Shown here: in pieces, positions 46,753 to 57,558 of the stretch
How the letters are laid out: every line of letters starts with the position of its first letter
Numbering within the stretch: the stretch's first letter is position 1
From: Cherax quadricarinatus
Lineage: Eukaryota > Arthropoda > Malacostraca > Decapoda > Parastacidae
Direction of reading: 5' to 3'
Length of the DNA: 64,000 nt
Assembly (NCBI RefSeq): GCF_038502225.1
Contig: NC_091307.1
Location: forward strand, 27,905,078 to 27,969,077
The notes under the pieces: generated by a model
What the model saw: only the letters and a program-made list of their open reading frames with translations
What the model was told of the DNA's origin: nothing
The model's database searches: none
Made by a program: the position numbers and the translations under genes

Positions 46753-47286
46753 ATGGGCCCCAAGAAAGCTTCTAGTGCCAACCCTACAGCAATAAGGGTG
46801 AGAATTACTATAGGGATGAAGAAAAAGATCATTGATAAGTATGAAAGTGGAGTGCGTGTCTCCGAGCTGGCCAGGTTGTATAATAAACCCCAATCAACCA
46901 TCGCTACTATTGGTGGTACAGCTGCTGCTGCTACTGTACCACCGTCAGCTGCTGCTGCTGCTGCTGCTGCTGCACTGTCAGCTGCTGCTGCTGCTGTACC
47001 ACCGTCAGCTGCTGCTGTAGTACCGTCTGCTGCTGCTGTAGCATCGTCTGCTGCTGCTGTAGCACTGTCAGCTGCTGCTGCTGCTGTAGCACTGTCAGCT
47101 GCTGCTGCTGCTGCTGTAGCACTGTTGTTGGTGTGGCTTATTGAGAATACCAAGAAACAATTAACCCCAGAGGATTTGCCACCCAGGATAACCCAAAAAA
47201 GTCAGTGTCATCGAAGACTGTCTAACTTATTTCCATTGGGGTCCTTAATCTTGTCTCCCAGGATGCAACCCACACTAGTCGACTAA
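46753..47286 (+). pseudogene. Transposase N-terminus fused in frame to an Ala-rich GCT repeat
   Basis: ATG at 46753 reads MGPKKASSANPTAIRVRITI and KKKIIDKYESGVRVSELARL, the CENP-B-type helix-turn-helix, up to STIATI. It then enters about 65 codons of GCT-derived sequence (poly-Ala with VPPS, VALS and VASS interruptions; 46920-47121). It emerges in the right frame at LLLVWLIENTKKQ, where related copies have ERLLLVWINEKQ. The frame stops at 47284. The repeat replaces about 45 residues of the domain linker. Not a functional transposase; the DNA-binding half could in principle be translated. Confidence 0.85.
46920..47121 (+). repeat. GCT/CTG trinucleotide repeat
   Basis: gctgctgctg runs of 3-8 units separated by gtaccaccgtca, gtagcactgtca and gtagcatcgtct, a higher-order pattern of about 33-45 bases. 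Confidence 0.93.
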
Positions 47287-48009
47287 CACCCAGGTGAACA
47301 GGGAAAAATGCCTGGAACTAGTGCTCATATTGGTGAATTTAAAGCCAGCAAAGGTTGGTTTGAGAGATTTAAGAATCGTAGTGGCATACACAGTGTGATA
47401 AGGCCTGTTCTGGAAGAAAATGCCAAACAGGACCTACAGTACTCAGGAGGAAAAGGCACTCCCAGGACACAGTGTCTCATCAGTCATTGCTGCATCTTCA
47501 ATAAAGGTAAGTGTCATTTATTCTTCATTTAGTAGAGTAGTACATGCACAATATATATTGTGCATGTACTACTCTATTATTGTGCATGTATCCTTCTCTT
47601 TGTGTGTAGGAAAATGTATATTTCATGTGGTAAATTTTTTTTTTCATACTTTTGGGTGTCTTGCACGGATTAATTTGATTTCCATTATTTCTTATGGGGA
47701 AAATTCATTCGCATACCGATCATTTCGCATAACAATGAGCCCTCTTGCACGGATTAAAGTCGCTATGCGGGGGTCCACTGTATACAGTACCTGGAAATCA
47801 GTGTTTACCTGTGCCAATAATAATAACAATAATAATATAACATTATTTTATCAGAAAAATCATTCAAATGATAGTTTTTTGAAAATGCCATATGCACACT
47901 ATTTCAGGCAGACTTAAACTAAGACTAAAACTATTGGGGAAAAAAAAATACACGAGTGTGGTGTTTTACCCTATCAGTTTAATACAAAGTGTTGACACAA
48001 GACAAGAGA

Positions 48010-48088
48010 ATATAGTATATTACTATTTTAATAAACAGTAAGTGCTAAACCACCAGGGTCACACAGCTCTGTAGAGAATATATAAATA
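48010..48088 (-). repeat. LINE tail-like hairpin fragment
   Basis: Minus strand: CAGAGCTGTGTGACCCTGGT then GGTTTAGCACTTACTG, the hairpin seen at the end of the I-clade LINE, followed by a T/A-rich tail. Confidence 0.45.
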
Positions 48089-48508
48089 CAGGTCTGCCAC
48101 CACAAATCCGGCAATCAGTTATTCAGCACTAATTTCGGCTAGCATAATTTCAAATTTCTAGGGTCGCCACACCAACCTGCTGGTACTGTTTGGTGGCGCT
48201 ACTTGCTGTATAAGTCTTTCCAATTTCTTTTTCTCCATTTATTGTTATAACCTGCTTACTTTTAGCCCTAGCCATGGTTCCAATGAATAAAAGAAATGCT
48301 TCTCGTTGTGTAAAGCACCTACACAGTACATTGTCCATTAAAGATAAAGTGGCTTTTAAGCCACTGTCAGTTGCCATGAGCTCAGGCTCGTGATGCAGGA
48401 GAATATGCTTTATTATTACACTGATATCAACACCAGCTTATTTGCCTATCACAATTGATCTAATATGACATAATAAACAATATAAATAACATAAAAACAT
48501 GTTAAATA

Positions 48509-48711
48509 CAGTGGAACCTCAAAAATCGAACTGCTCCCAACACAACCAATTATGCAAGTGTATTTTTGTAAGTGCTTTTATAAGTGTATTTTTGAGGGTC
48601 TGAAATGGACTAATCTAATTTACATTATTCCTGATGGGAATAAATTTATTAGGTAAAGGCACTCAAACAGCCTTCTGGACTGAAGAAAGTTCGATATTTG
48701 AGGTTCCACTG
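48509..48711. mobile_element. T200-related MITE, variant ends
   Basis: Ends cagtggaacctcaaaaatcg and cgatatttgaggttccactg, TA flanks. The interior caaccaattatgcaagtg and ctgaaatggactaatctaat blocks link it to T200. 203 bp. Confidence 0.87.
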
Positions 48712-48895
48712 TACTCCAGAATGAATAATATATGGCATAGTACTGAGCAGTTCGACGGAGATATGAGGAGGATATGGGATAAAAGTACCATTCTCCTATC
48801 CCTGTCTTGGGGGCTTATATTAGAGAAAACAGATTATAGCACAGGGCTAACTGTGATATACACTAGTACTGCACCATAAAACTGAAACAAAAAAG

Positions 48896-49025
48896 CTATT
48901 TTCTCTACACAGATTATCACACATAGCAGCATATGTGGAGAACCTAGGATAATCCAAAAAAGTCAGACAGAGTGGCTTATTTCTAGTACCTGGCTTGGGC
49001 TAGCCATATATGATTTTTGGTAAAT
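48896..49025 (+). repeat. Repeat AGATTATCACACATAGCAGC, copy 1
   Basis: The block from agattatcacacatagcagc to ggcttgggctagccatatat recurs at 50259-50375 and, in reverse and shortened, near 55920. Probably a LINE or SINE 3' end. Confidence 0.65.
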
Positions 49026-49039
49026 TTTCGATTCCCAGC

Positions 49040-49263
49040 CAGCGTAGAAACATGGGCGTGTTTCTTTGCACCTGTTGTCTATGTTCACCCATCAGTAAAT
49101 GGGTACTGGGGTGTTAGTGGACTGGTGTGGGTGTTATCCTGGGACACTGACCTAATTTGCTTGAAATGCTTGGCATAACAAGGGGCTTTCTGTATAGTAG
49201 TACGTCACTGATGTCAGCTAGGCCTGTATACCATGTACATATATGTGTAGTAAATAAAGATAA

Positions 49264-49300
<37 letters not shown>

Positions 49301-49302
49301 TA
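49040..49302 (+). mobile_element. LINE/SINE 3' end with (ATT)n tail
   Basis: ggcgtgtttctttgcacctg, cccatcagtaaatgggtact, gctaggcctgtataccatgt and aataaagataatatt followed by a 40-base ATT array. The structure is that of a non-LTR retroelement 3' end; the same tail family occurs near 9040 and 29540. Confidence 0.65.
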
Positions 49303-49308
49303 TTATTT

Positions 49309-50225
49309 TCTCTCAGTTGCTTGTTGGGCTATCTTATTAAAATTTGGGCAATGTATGATGGAAAGATGCTTCTTAACGTACACCAAAAATGGAAGAAATC
49401 AGACCATAAATAGCGGAGCTCACTTCTCAGCCATTAGCGGCCCAATGGCGGTATGTTTTTGTATGGTTTTTGTGGTTGTATTCTCGGTTTTTTTTTGTTT
49501 CATTTGATAGAATGGAAGATATATTACAGAAATAAATATGATTTTGATTGGTTTCACGATGAAAAGTGTGGACCCTCGAATTTAGTAGTACATTTTCTGT
49601 ATGCAAAACTATTGTTATTCTCTATAAAATGTATTTTTTGTTAATATTTTTGGGTGTCTGGAATGGTTTAATTGGATTAACATTATTTCTTATGGGAAAT
49701 ATTAACAAAAAATACATTTTATAGAGAATAACAATAGTTTTGCATACAGAAAAGGGACTACTAAATTCGAGGGTCCACGTACCTTGAAATTGCGCTCACA
49801 GTAGCGGAAATCTTCTATTCTTTAGTGATGTTCAAGAGTAGACAAATGACATCACTGTCCAATACCTGTCTGCTTGCCAGTCCAAATTCCAATACGCAGT
49901 CAAGAATGGGTTGACATTATTTATACAATTATTACAATAATGCAGTAGTCTGCATAACAGTAAATCTTCTATTTTTTGTATGAATAAAAATTCCAAATGG
50001 TAAGCAAGAGTAATATAAGAGGGGCCTGGAACCATGACTGATAACAGAGAAAATGTTATTTTAGTGCCAGGAATGTCTGCATTGTTTATTCTGGACCCTA
50101 TTTTGAAATTGGCATCTGTTGAAATTTGTGTGAAATTGGCCAAATTGCCAATTTCTGACCACTTTATTGGGTGGTTGAAATAGGTGAATGAGTGGTTTCT
50201 TGTACTCAGTCGACAGAATAGAAGT
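49309..50225. mobile_element. PB-A-like relic with a nested foldback element
   Basis: Left-half blocks (cagttgcttgttgggctatc; tgatagaatggaagatatat) and right-half blocks (agtaatataagaggggcctg; gaatgtctgcattgtttatt) match PB-A in order. The relic is interrupted at 49568-49778. Ends are lost. Confidence 0.65.
49568..49778. mobile_element. 211-bp Tigger-type foldback element
   Basis: gtggaccctcgaatttagta at the left is mirrored by tactaaattcgagggtccac at the right. The arms extend about 80 bases each (tattgttattctctataaaa / ttttatagagaataacaata). The ends resemble Tigger TIRs lacking the first CA. The host PB-A relic reads gaaaag-accttgaaattg across the site. Confidence 0.8.
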
Positions 50226-50258
50226 AAGTTTATTCAGGTATACACAAATACAGTTATG

Positions 50259-50375
50259 TAGATTATCATACATAGCAGCGTATGTGTAGAGAACCTAGGA
50301 TAACCCAAAAAAGTCAGACGAAGTGAGTTATTTCCAGTACCTGGCTTGGGCTTGCCGTATATGATTTTTAGTAAT
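50259..50375 (+). repeat. Repeat AGATTATCATACATAGCAGC, copy 2
   Basis: Second copy of the 48896 repeat, preceded by aagtttattcaggtatacac. Confidence 0.65.
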
Positions 50376-51060
50376 GTATGAGACTATAGTTGTACCAACA
50401 CTCTTGTATGGGTGTGAAGCATGGGTGATGAATGTTACAAAGAGGAGAAGGCTGGAGGCAATGGAGATGTCATGTCTGAGGGCAATGTGTGGTGTGAATA
50501 TTAATAATGCAGAAAATTTGTAGTTCGAAAATTAGGAGAAGGTGTAGGATTACCAAAACTATTATCCAGATGGCTGAGGAGGGGTTGTTGAGGTGGTTCG
50601 GACATGTAGAGAGAATGGAAGAAAACAGAATGACTTAGAGAGTGTATAAATCTGTAGTGGAGGGAAGGCGGGGTAGGGGTTGGCCTAGGAAGGGTTAGAG
50701 GGAGGGGGTAAAGGAGGTTTTGTGTGCGAGGGGCTTGGACTTCCAGCAAGCGTGCATGAGTGTATTTGATAGGAGTGAATGGAGACAAATGGTTTTTAAT
50801 ACTCGACATGCTGTTGGAGCGTGAGCAAAGTAACATTTATGAAGGGATTCAGGGAAACCGGCAGACTGGACTTGAGTCCTGGAGATGGGAAGTACAGTGT
50901 CTACACTCTGAAGGAGGGGTGTTAATGTTGCAGTTTTATAACTGAAATGTAAAGTACCCCTCTGGCAAGACAGTGATGGAGTGAATGATGATGAAAGTTT
51001 TTCTTTTTCGGGCCACCCTGCCTTGGTGGGAATAGGCCAATGTGTTAATAAAAAAAAAAA
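50376..51060 (+). mobile_element. RTE-like LINE 3' fragment
   Basis: MYETIVVPTLLYGCEAWVMN, then RLEAMEMSCLRAMCGVNI and RAEEGLLRWFGHVERM-like sequence with stops, then the 3' UTR ending ccaccctgccttggtgggaa plus taataaaaaaaa. The Lys/Arg-rich RGRGWPRKG segment is intact in frame. 5' truncated. Confidence 0.82.
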
Positions 51061-51062
51061 AT

Positions 51063-51400
51063 TCTCAGTTGTTTGTTGGGCTATCTTATTGAAACTTGGG
51101 CAATATATGATGAAAAGATGCTTCTTAACATGCACCAAAAATGAAAAAATGGACAATAAGTAAGGGAATTCACTTCTCAGCCATTAGCTGCCTCTTTGCG
51201 GTATATTCTCGTATGGTTTTTATGGTTGTATTCTCGTTTTTTTTCTCATTTGATAGAATGGAAGATACATTACAGAAATAGATATGATTTTGATTGGTTT
51301 CACGACAAAAAGCACCTTGAAATTGAGCTCAAAGTAGCAGAAATGCTCGATTTTTGCCAATGTTCAGTGAACTTAGTGTAAGTCAAGTTCATTAATTTTA
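51063..51400. repeat. PB-A-like left-half relic
   Basis: ttctcagttgtttgttgggc, cttcttaacatgcaccaaaa, tagaatggaagatacattac and cttgaaattgagctcaaagt match PB-A and the relic at 49309. Confidence 0.6.
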
Positions 51401-51575
51401 TTAAGTGTATTCTAACCTAATCACTCAGTAATCCAGCAAACTCAGTAATCCGGCACACTACAGGTCCCAGTGATGCTGGATTTGTGATGGAGGACCTGTA
51501 TAATAGTATAATTTTTAGTTAGAGCCATCTAGGTTTATTTTTACTTTAATTGGGCTGGTTATTTTTTCTTTACAG

Positions 51576-51761
51576 TTAATCTTGGAACTGCAACCAAAGG
51601 TGATCTATCCTGGTCATGGGCCAATGATAGATGATCCTGTGGTCAAAATTCAGCATTATATTGCCCATCGCATTCAAAGGGAGAACCAAATCCTGAAAGT
51701 TCTTAATGACAGTCTGGTGAAATATATGTTACCCATGGAAATAGTCAAGCTTATTTACAAG
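51576..51761 (+). CDS. LACTB2: LACTB2 exon with YPGHGP metal-ligand motif
   Basis: LACTB2 exon of 186 bp, phase 0 at both ends. The acceptor has a strong pyrimidine tract (ttttttctttacag/tt) and the donor is ag/gtcagt. It reads LILELQPKVIYPGHGPMIDD, then KIQHYIAHRIQRENQIL, and ends MEIVKLIYK. The YPGHGP histidine is the last metal ligand of the fold. The helical segment after it (HRxxREQQIL in vertebrates) and the MELVKIIYK-like end match LACTB2 and belong to its C-terminal winged-helix-like region. The open frame runs past the donor into intron sequence, where it is no longer LACTB2-like. Confidence 0.94.
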
Positions 51762-51794
51762 GTCAGTATAATATTGCACAACAGACATGGTATG

Positions 51795-52120
51795 CAGGAG
51801 GGCCCTGCTTATACAGCAGGTTAGGTTCCGGGCTACTGCTGTAAAGCCAAAATCACTGTAGAGTGAAACATAGTCTTTTTTCACTTTTGAATGCAAGTAA
51901 AAGCCTGATAACATGTTTACACTATCATATATTAAGTGAGCAATAGAGCTAGGCATAAAAAATGCATATATAGTACACACATTACTTACCTTAAAATATT
52001 TTCATACTTAGCTTATAGTGAGTGGTGAATATATTTATTGTAGGAACTCTGAATAAATGAAGAATGGGTATAATTGAAAACCGCTGCATTAGTGAAACAC
52101 TGTAAACCAGGGCCCTCCCG
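51795..52120. mobile_element. Family G MITE, short copy
   Basis: Left caggagggccctgcttatac, right (reversed) cgggagggccctggtttaca. TA follows at 52121. It shares acagcaggttaggttccggg with 22420. It begins 33 bp after the LACTB2 donor at 51762. Confidence 0.7.
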
Positions 52121-52617
52121 TATATCTGCTAATTAAAACACGGGTATACCTTTATATAAATTGACTCTTCCCAAACTCTGTTGAACTGACAGGGATAACT
52201 TTTATGGACCTCTTTATATGTTTATCTAACCCACTGCAGTTTGATCCAACTCAGGCTAGGCAGGGTACTCACTTTATTTTGGCTTGGTGCAAAACCCCCT
52301 AAATAAAACCTAAGTAAAGGATGTCCTTGAAAATGGACTCATTGGACTTCCCATATCCAAAGCTCATTTGTTTTATTTAACCTTTTCCAGCGTATATATT
52401 AGATCAGAGAGATGATTAAAAAAGATACAAATCAAAACAAAAAGAATAATCACATCAACCATGGTTCTTTTGATTATTTTATTCTAAAAATGGGGGTTTT
52501 CTCTGGTTCACCCATATAAAAATATTTTTAATACAGTTTAGAGTAGTCTTTCAATTAAATATGCTTACTTTTACATACTTCTTCATCATGTATTGGAAAT
52601 AATTGAAGGTGTGCCTT
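52121..52617. other. LACTB2 intron, nothing recognised
   Basis: About 500 bases without identified repeats or ORFs. Confidence 0.45.
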
Positions 52618-52621
52618 TTAA

Positions 52622-53759
52622 CCCTTTGACTGTTTCGGTTGTATATATACATCTTACGAGCCACCGTCAGCGCTGAATAGCCCTTGTGGCTTAGCGCTTC
52701 TTTTTGATTATAATAATAATACGAGCCACCGTGTTTGACGTATATGCTCATAAATTCTAGTGGCTTCAAATCAAGCAGGAGAAAGCTGGTAGGCTCACAT
52801 GTGAGAGAATGGGTCTGTGTGGTCAGTGTGCACCATATAAAAAAAATCCTGCAGCACGCAGTGCATAATGAGAAAAAAAAAAAACTCCGACTTTTTTTTT
52901 TAATCAAAATGCCGAATTTGTGGTCTATTTTTGTATAGTATTTATGGTTGTATTCTCGTTTTCTTGGTCTCATTTGATAGAATGGAAGACATATTGTAGA
53001 AATAGAGGTGATTTTGATTGGTTTTACTATGAAAAGAACCTTGAAATGGAGCTCAAAATAGGGGAAATGTTTGATTTTTGCTGATGTTCAAAAGTAAACA
53101 AATGATGTCATTGTCCAATAAATGTCCAAGTAGCCATTCTAATATACAGTCATAAATGGGTTGATGTTATTTATACAATTATTACAATATTGCAGTAGTC
53201 TGATTAACAGTAAATCTTCTATTTTTTGTTTGAATAAAAATTCAAAATAGAAAGCAAGAGTAATATCAGAGGGGCCTGGAGACATGACTGATGAACAAAG
53301 AAAATGTTATTTTAGAGCCAGGAACATCTGCTTTGTTCATTCTGGACCATATTTTTGAAATTGTCATATTTTTTAATTTTCGTGAAATTGGCCAAATTGC
53401 AAATTTCTGACCACGTTATTGGGTAGTTGAAATCAGTAAATGGGCAGTTTCTTGTACTCAGTCAACAGAAAAAATGGAGTTCTAAAGAAATAGCTATGAG
53501 TTTGCTCGACTGGAACAACGGAATTAGCGGAATATAGGGCTCAAAGTGGGCGAAATTGCCAATTCGTAAATATCGCCGAGGTCGCTAACTTCAAGAGAGC
53601 GTAATTCCGTCAGTTTTCCATCAAATTTAATTCTTTCGGTGTCATACAATCGAGAAAAGATTCTCTATCTCTTCATAAGTTTTTTTTTTTTTTTTCTTTC
53701 TTTCAGAAATTTTGTGACACCAGGAGACCTCAGGATTTGGGGTTGCGACAGTCAAGGGG
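52622..53759. mobile_element. piggyBac-like MITE PB-A with a nested micro-retroposon
   Basis: TTAA at 52618-52621 and 53760-53763, ends ccctttgactgtttcgg and gcgacagtcaagggg. About 1073 bp after removal of the 54-bp insert and one 11-bp duplication. Moderately diverged. Confidence 0.88.
52667..52720 (+). mobile_element. 54-bp micro-retroposon (LINE 3' hairpin plus tail)
   Basis: The insert begins tcagcgctgaatagcccttg, contains a hairpin ending ggcttagcgc, and ends in ttctttttgattataataat plus aat. acgagccaccg flanks it on both sides (52656-52666, 52721-52731), an 11-bp target duplication. Other PB-A copies have a single acgagccac-type sequence there. It matches the last bases of the I-clade LINE at 60141. 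Confidence 0.88.
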
Positions 53760-53763
53760 TTAA

Positions 53764-54449
53764 CTGTAGCGAGTAATCACCACATTCATTTTAAGCCAAT
53801 ATAATTACTGTAGCAAAATCAGATAATTAGTGACTTATTTCTTTATTGTTTCATCCTTTATGAATCTCGAATTTTGTCATGCTCATTTTAGCAAGAGAGT
53901 TTGTCATATACTTTTGAATGCTTGTGGTTTCCTGTGTAAGCTTAGATCTTGCCTATATAATAATAATATATTCATTTTATGTGCTAAGCCTGTAGGTGTT
54001 ATCTAAAACACTGAGCATAATATGGGCATTGTAAAAATGCTACTATATATATGACGGTGGGATACGACTGGTTTGTTGAAAGAAAAAAATATACAACAGC
54101 AAGTAATAATGGTGGTGGTAGTAGTACTGGGAGTAAAGTACTAGTAGAAATAGTAGTAATAGAAACAGTAACAATGGTGGGTAGGCAATGACAAGCTGAC
54201 AAAACAGAAACTGTAGCAGTAGCAAAGATGTTTCACCCAAGGCTGAGAACTCAGAGGTCAAGCTTAGAGAGTGGTCAAGAGTGAGGTCAGGTATATGCAA
54301 GGTCGAGTATTGATGAGGTTTATTAGGCAAATCATGGATAATGTGGGAAATAGGTTTATCCAATACAGTAGAATCTCACATTTCACGTGGGATACTTTCT
54401 GTAAACCACAGCTTTATGTGAAATATATGGCAGGAAAAGTATATTTTTC
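53764..54449. other. Intron with a LINE tail-like stretch
   Basis: 53955-54002 (tataataataatatattcat; tgtgctaagcctgtaggtg) resembles an inverted LINE tail and hairpin. 54100-54190 is rich in gtggtagtagtac-type triplets. The rest is unassigned. Confidence 0.4.
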
Positions 54450-55056
54450 TGTGCCTGAAGAGAAGTTGCTAAGGTTGGTGGATGAATTTGGGAGGGAATG
54501 TAAAAGAAAGAAATTTAAAGTGAACATAGAAAAGAGCAAGGTGATGAGCGTAACAAAAAGTAATGAAAGATTAGATATCAGATTGGAAAGAGGTAGTATG
54601 GAGGAAGTGAATGTGTTCAAATATTTGGGAGGGGACCTGTTGGTGGATAGGTCTATGAAATTATTATAATAATCAATAGGAAGTGCTAAACCTACCAAGA
54701 TCTGGGTCTATGAAAAACGAGGTGAATCATAGAATTATTCTGGGTCTATGAAAGACAAGGTGGATCGTAGAATTAATGAAGGCAGAAAGGTGGGTAATGC
54801 ATCGAGGCAAAATGAGGAATGTATGAGAGTATAGTGGTATCAACACACTTATATGGGTGTGAAGCATGGGTGGTGAATGTTGCAAAAGAGGAGGAGGAGG
54901 AGGCTGAAGGCAGTGGAGATGTCATCTGTGAGAGTACTGTGTGGTGTGAATATTGTGCAGAGAATTCATGTTTTGGAGATTAAGAGGAGGTGTGGGGTTA
55001 CTAAAGTATTATCCAGAGGGTTGAGTAAGAGTTGTTGAAGTAGTTTGGAAATTTTA
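54450..55056 (+). mobile_element. RTE-like LINE fragment, left piece
   Basis: EKLLRLVDEFGRECKRKKFK, VNIEKSKVMSVTKSNERLDI and GSMEEVNVFKYLGGDLLVDR match RTE copies. A LINE-tail insert (54661-54707) and a partial duplication of ctgggtctatgaaa follow, then YESIVVSTHLYGCEAWVVN. It breaks at the element 55057-57558 and resumes at 57559. Confidence 0.8.
54661..54707 (-). repeat. LINE tail micro-insert in RTE fragment
   Basis: Minus strand: GATCTTGGTAGGTTTAGCAC then TTCCTATTGATTATTATAAT. Same 3' hairpin/tail family as 52667 and 62775. The flanks (ggtctatgaaa on both sides) suggest a target duplication of about 11 bp. Confidence 0.65.
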
Positions 55057-55639
55057 CCCATAAACAGTCCAAACGTATATATACGTTTTCTTGCCCAGCA
55101 CCCCAAATATTTTGAAAAAAAAAAAAAAAATATATAGAAATAAAGAGTGCATTTTTCTAAGTGTTATAGCATAAAAAAAAAATTTAGGGTCAGTACTTAC
55201 CGAGATATGAGGCCACGACGTTGGCACTGGATGCTCACCTGATGGCAACATTCAGTCCTGGTACTTGCAGAAGTGTTGCCGATATGCCTTTTTTCTTGTT
55301 TTTATATTATTTTACATAACTTTTATGTTCTAATTACAATTTATAGTAGTTCTTGTGATTTCATAGCCAATCTTTGTTCCGGCACTAATATTAGGTACTC
55401 AGATTGTCACAAACACACTGACTGGTGAACATTTACACCTGCCTTGGTCATTTACTATTGTCTAGGAATATATAGAAAGCATTTATAGGTCCCAGCAATG
55501 TTTTGGATATGTGGGAGTATATAATAATGATGATAAGTTCCCTTGAAGCATGATGTAAGACAAGTGTCAATCCACTGCTGACAGTGCAGTGGTGACATTT
55601 GACGAGCGTCCACGGCCCTTGCTTTATTTGTTTTCACTG

Positions 55640-55790
55640 TTACACAAACATGTCTGTCTGTCTAGCTCTCTATCTGCCTGTATAGCTGTCTGTTTATCCC
55701 TGTCTCTGCTTATCTGCCTGTATAGCTGTCTTGTTTATCTCTGTCTCTGCTTATCTGTCTGCTTCTCTCTCTTTGTCTCAGAGAGAGCCA
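55640..55790. repeat. TCTG/TATC microsatellite
   Basis: Imperfect ctgtctgtct, ctgcttatctgcctgtatag units and tctctctctt. Confidence 0.8.
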
Positions 55791-56223
55791 CTCATGAACC
55801 AACAGGTATTACACACTACTGTGTCGTCGTGTCTGGTTCCTGAGCAAGTGTAAATACGTATTTGCCAGTCATGCTTACACATTATATCTACAAGCACAAT
55901 ATAGCACTGTCTGAATTTTTTGGGTTATCCTAGGCAATTTACACTATGTATAATTGTATTTGTGTACCTGTGAGACAGAGATACAGAGAGAGACATAGAT
56001 ACAGACAAAGATAGAGCAAGCCAGCCAGCCAGCCTGCCGAACACGTATTCCACATTCCAGAATTGTTTCTCTTTACTTAGGGCATAGGTTATAAGACATT
56101 CTGAAAGGGTGTTGCACATGGGTTATTATCAAGGCTTTTTATATTTCCTCGATCACTTATGGCCACATCCACCTTAGAGTCACTAAACTTGGGGTCACTT
56201 TCCTCTTAAAATGGGAGTGTTAA

Positions 56224-57287
56224 CCCTTTGAGGGTCCGTGCCGTAGATCTACGGTTATACGTTGAGGGTCCAAACCGTAAGTCTACGCCATGAGCTCAGC
56301 TCACTCTGATAAGCTGTGAGCAGTAAATTTGGGCCTAGGTATGAGAGAATACATCTATGTGGTATGTGTGCACCACATAAAACAAATCCTGCAGCACAGT
56401 GCATAATGAGAGAAAAAAACTGAGACTGTAATTTTCGATTAAAACCGATTTTGCAGTGCTTTTTCATATGTTTTTTATAGTTGTATTTGCGATTTCTTGG
56501 TCTCATTTGATAGAATGGAAGATATATTACAGAAACAGAGATGATTTTGATTGGTTTTAGTAATGGAAATGGCTTGAAACTGAACTAAAAATAGCAGAAA
56601 TGTTAAATTTTTGCCGATGTTCAAGAGTAAACAAATGATCCCACACGTCTAATTCATGCCAGCTGGTGGGTCTAATATACGTTCACAAATGTAGTGATAT
56701 TATTTATACAATTATTACAGTATTGCATAACAGTAAATCTTCTATTTTTTTGGTTTGAATAAAAATTCATTATGTGAATAAAAAATCAAAATGGAATTCA
56801 TTTGTAAAGCCTGAAAACATAACTAATGAACAGAGGAAATGTTAGTTTAGTGCCAGGAATGCCTGCATTGTTATTCTGGACCTTATTTTGAAACTGGAAT
56901 ATTCTGAACTTTGCATTAAATTGGCCAAGTTACAAATTTCTGAACACTTTATTTTGTAGTTGAAATGGTTGGCGATTTCCTGTGCTCAATCGATACAAAA
57001 GAAGTAATACTAGTGAAATAGCTAAGAATTTGGCCGACTGGAGTAATATAATCGGCCTAAAATGGGAGTCAAAGTCAGCAAAATCGCCAATGCGTAAATA
57101 TCGCTGACACATCAAAATTCGCGAGAGCATAATTTCGTCAATTTTCCATCAAAATTCGCACTTTTTGTTTTATTACCTTCAGAAAAAGATTCCCTACCAT
57201 TTCATAAGAAAAAATAACAAAATTATTTTTTGAAAATTCTTGGACACTGGTGTGCACTTTGAAATTGGCCTCTGGACCCTGAAAGGG
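56224..57287. mobile_element. piggyBac-like MITE PB-A (GATC-palindrome subfamily)
   Basis: TTAA at 56220-56223 and 57288-57291, ends ccctttgagggtccg and ggaccctgaaaggg, 1064 bp. Palindrome gtagatctac near the left end (56241) with a degraded partner about 30 bp later. Closest to the pair at 16009-18174. Confidence 0.92.
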
Positions 57288-57558
57288 TTAATACTACATG
57301 AAATCAGTGAATCCCAGGTGTGGTGTTTGCTGCTCTGTATGCTCTAACTGGCGCTCATTTGAACTGGTGCTCCCACAAGGTACTAAGTGGTCCCAGATTT
57401 TTTTTAATACTGCACACATTGAGTGTTAAGACCCATTCTATGCTGACCAGGCATCTCAGGCCACTCGTGCCAAATTTGGAGGCCGGAAAAATAAAACTGA
57501 TCTATGTTTGGGGCGCTAGCGGTAAGAACGTATACATACGTTTGGACCGTTTAGGGGG

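Larger units (their letters stand above)
46520..47780 (+). mobile_element. Internally deleted Tigger-type element with GCT repeat
   Basis: Ends cagtggacccccgcataccg and cgctatgcgggggtccactg, TA at 46518-46519 and 47781-47782. It carries the transposase N-terminus, a GCT-repeat tract, then GEFKASKGWFERFKNRSGIH, SVIR joined directly to PVLEENAKQ. Relative to 12239-14024, the middle and catalytic core are deleted with a short AGG match at the junction. Confidence 0.9.
48089..51498. mobile_element. Possible large TA-flanked element holding other repeats
   Basis: The left end caggtctgccaccacaaatc (TA at 48087-48088) and the right end, reversed, caggtcctccatcacaaatc (TA at 51499-51500) form matching inverted repeats 3.4 kb apart. 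Between them are a MITE, LINE fragments, PB-A relics and a 75-codon minus frame (48150-48377) of unknown nature. The pair may be one expanded element or two fragments of the same family. Confidence 0.45.
55057..57558. mobile_element. piggyBac-like element PB-B, larger copy, with nested PB-A
   Basis: The left end cccataaacagtccaaacg and right end cgtttggaccgtttaggggg are inverted. TTAA follows at 57559-57562; the left copy is degraded to TTA. gtatatatac (55075) and gtatacatac (57529) sit inside each end. It contains the PB-A MITE at 56224-57287 and a TCTG-rich microsatellite. It splits the RTE fragment. Confidence 0.75.

Noticed and set aside
46659..47153. 164-codon minus-strand frame with AAAADSATAAA repeats
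   Set aside because: Antisense of the GCT repeat; the plus-strand frame with the helix-turn-helix is the meaningful one.
48150..48377. 75-codon minus-strand frame starting MATDSGLKATLSLMDNVLCR
   Set aside because: Not recognised, no splice context, lies in a possible transposon end; kept only as a note inside the 48089-51498 entry.
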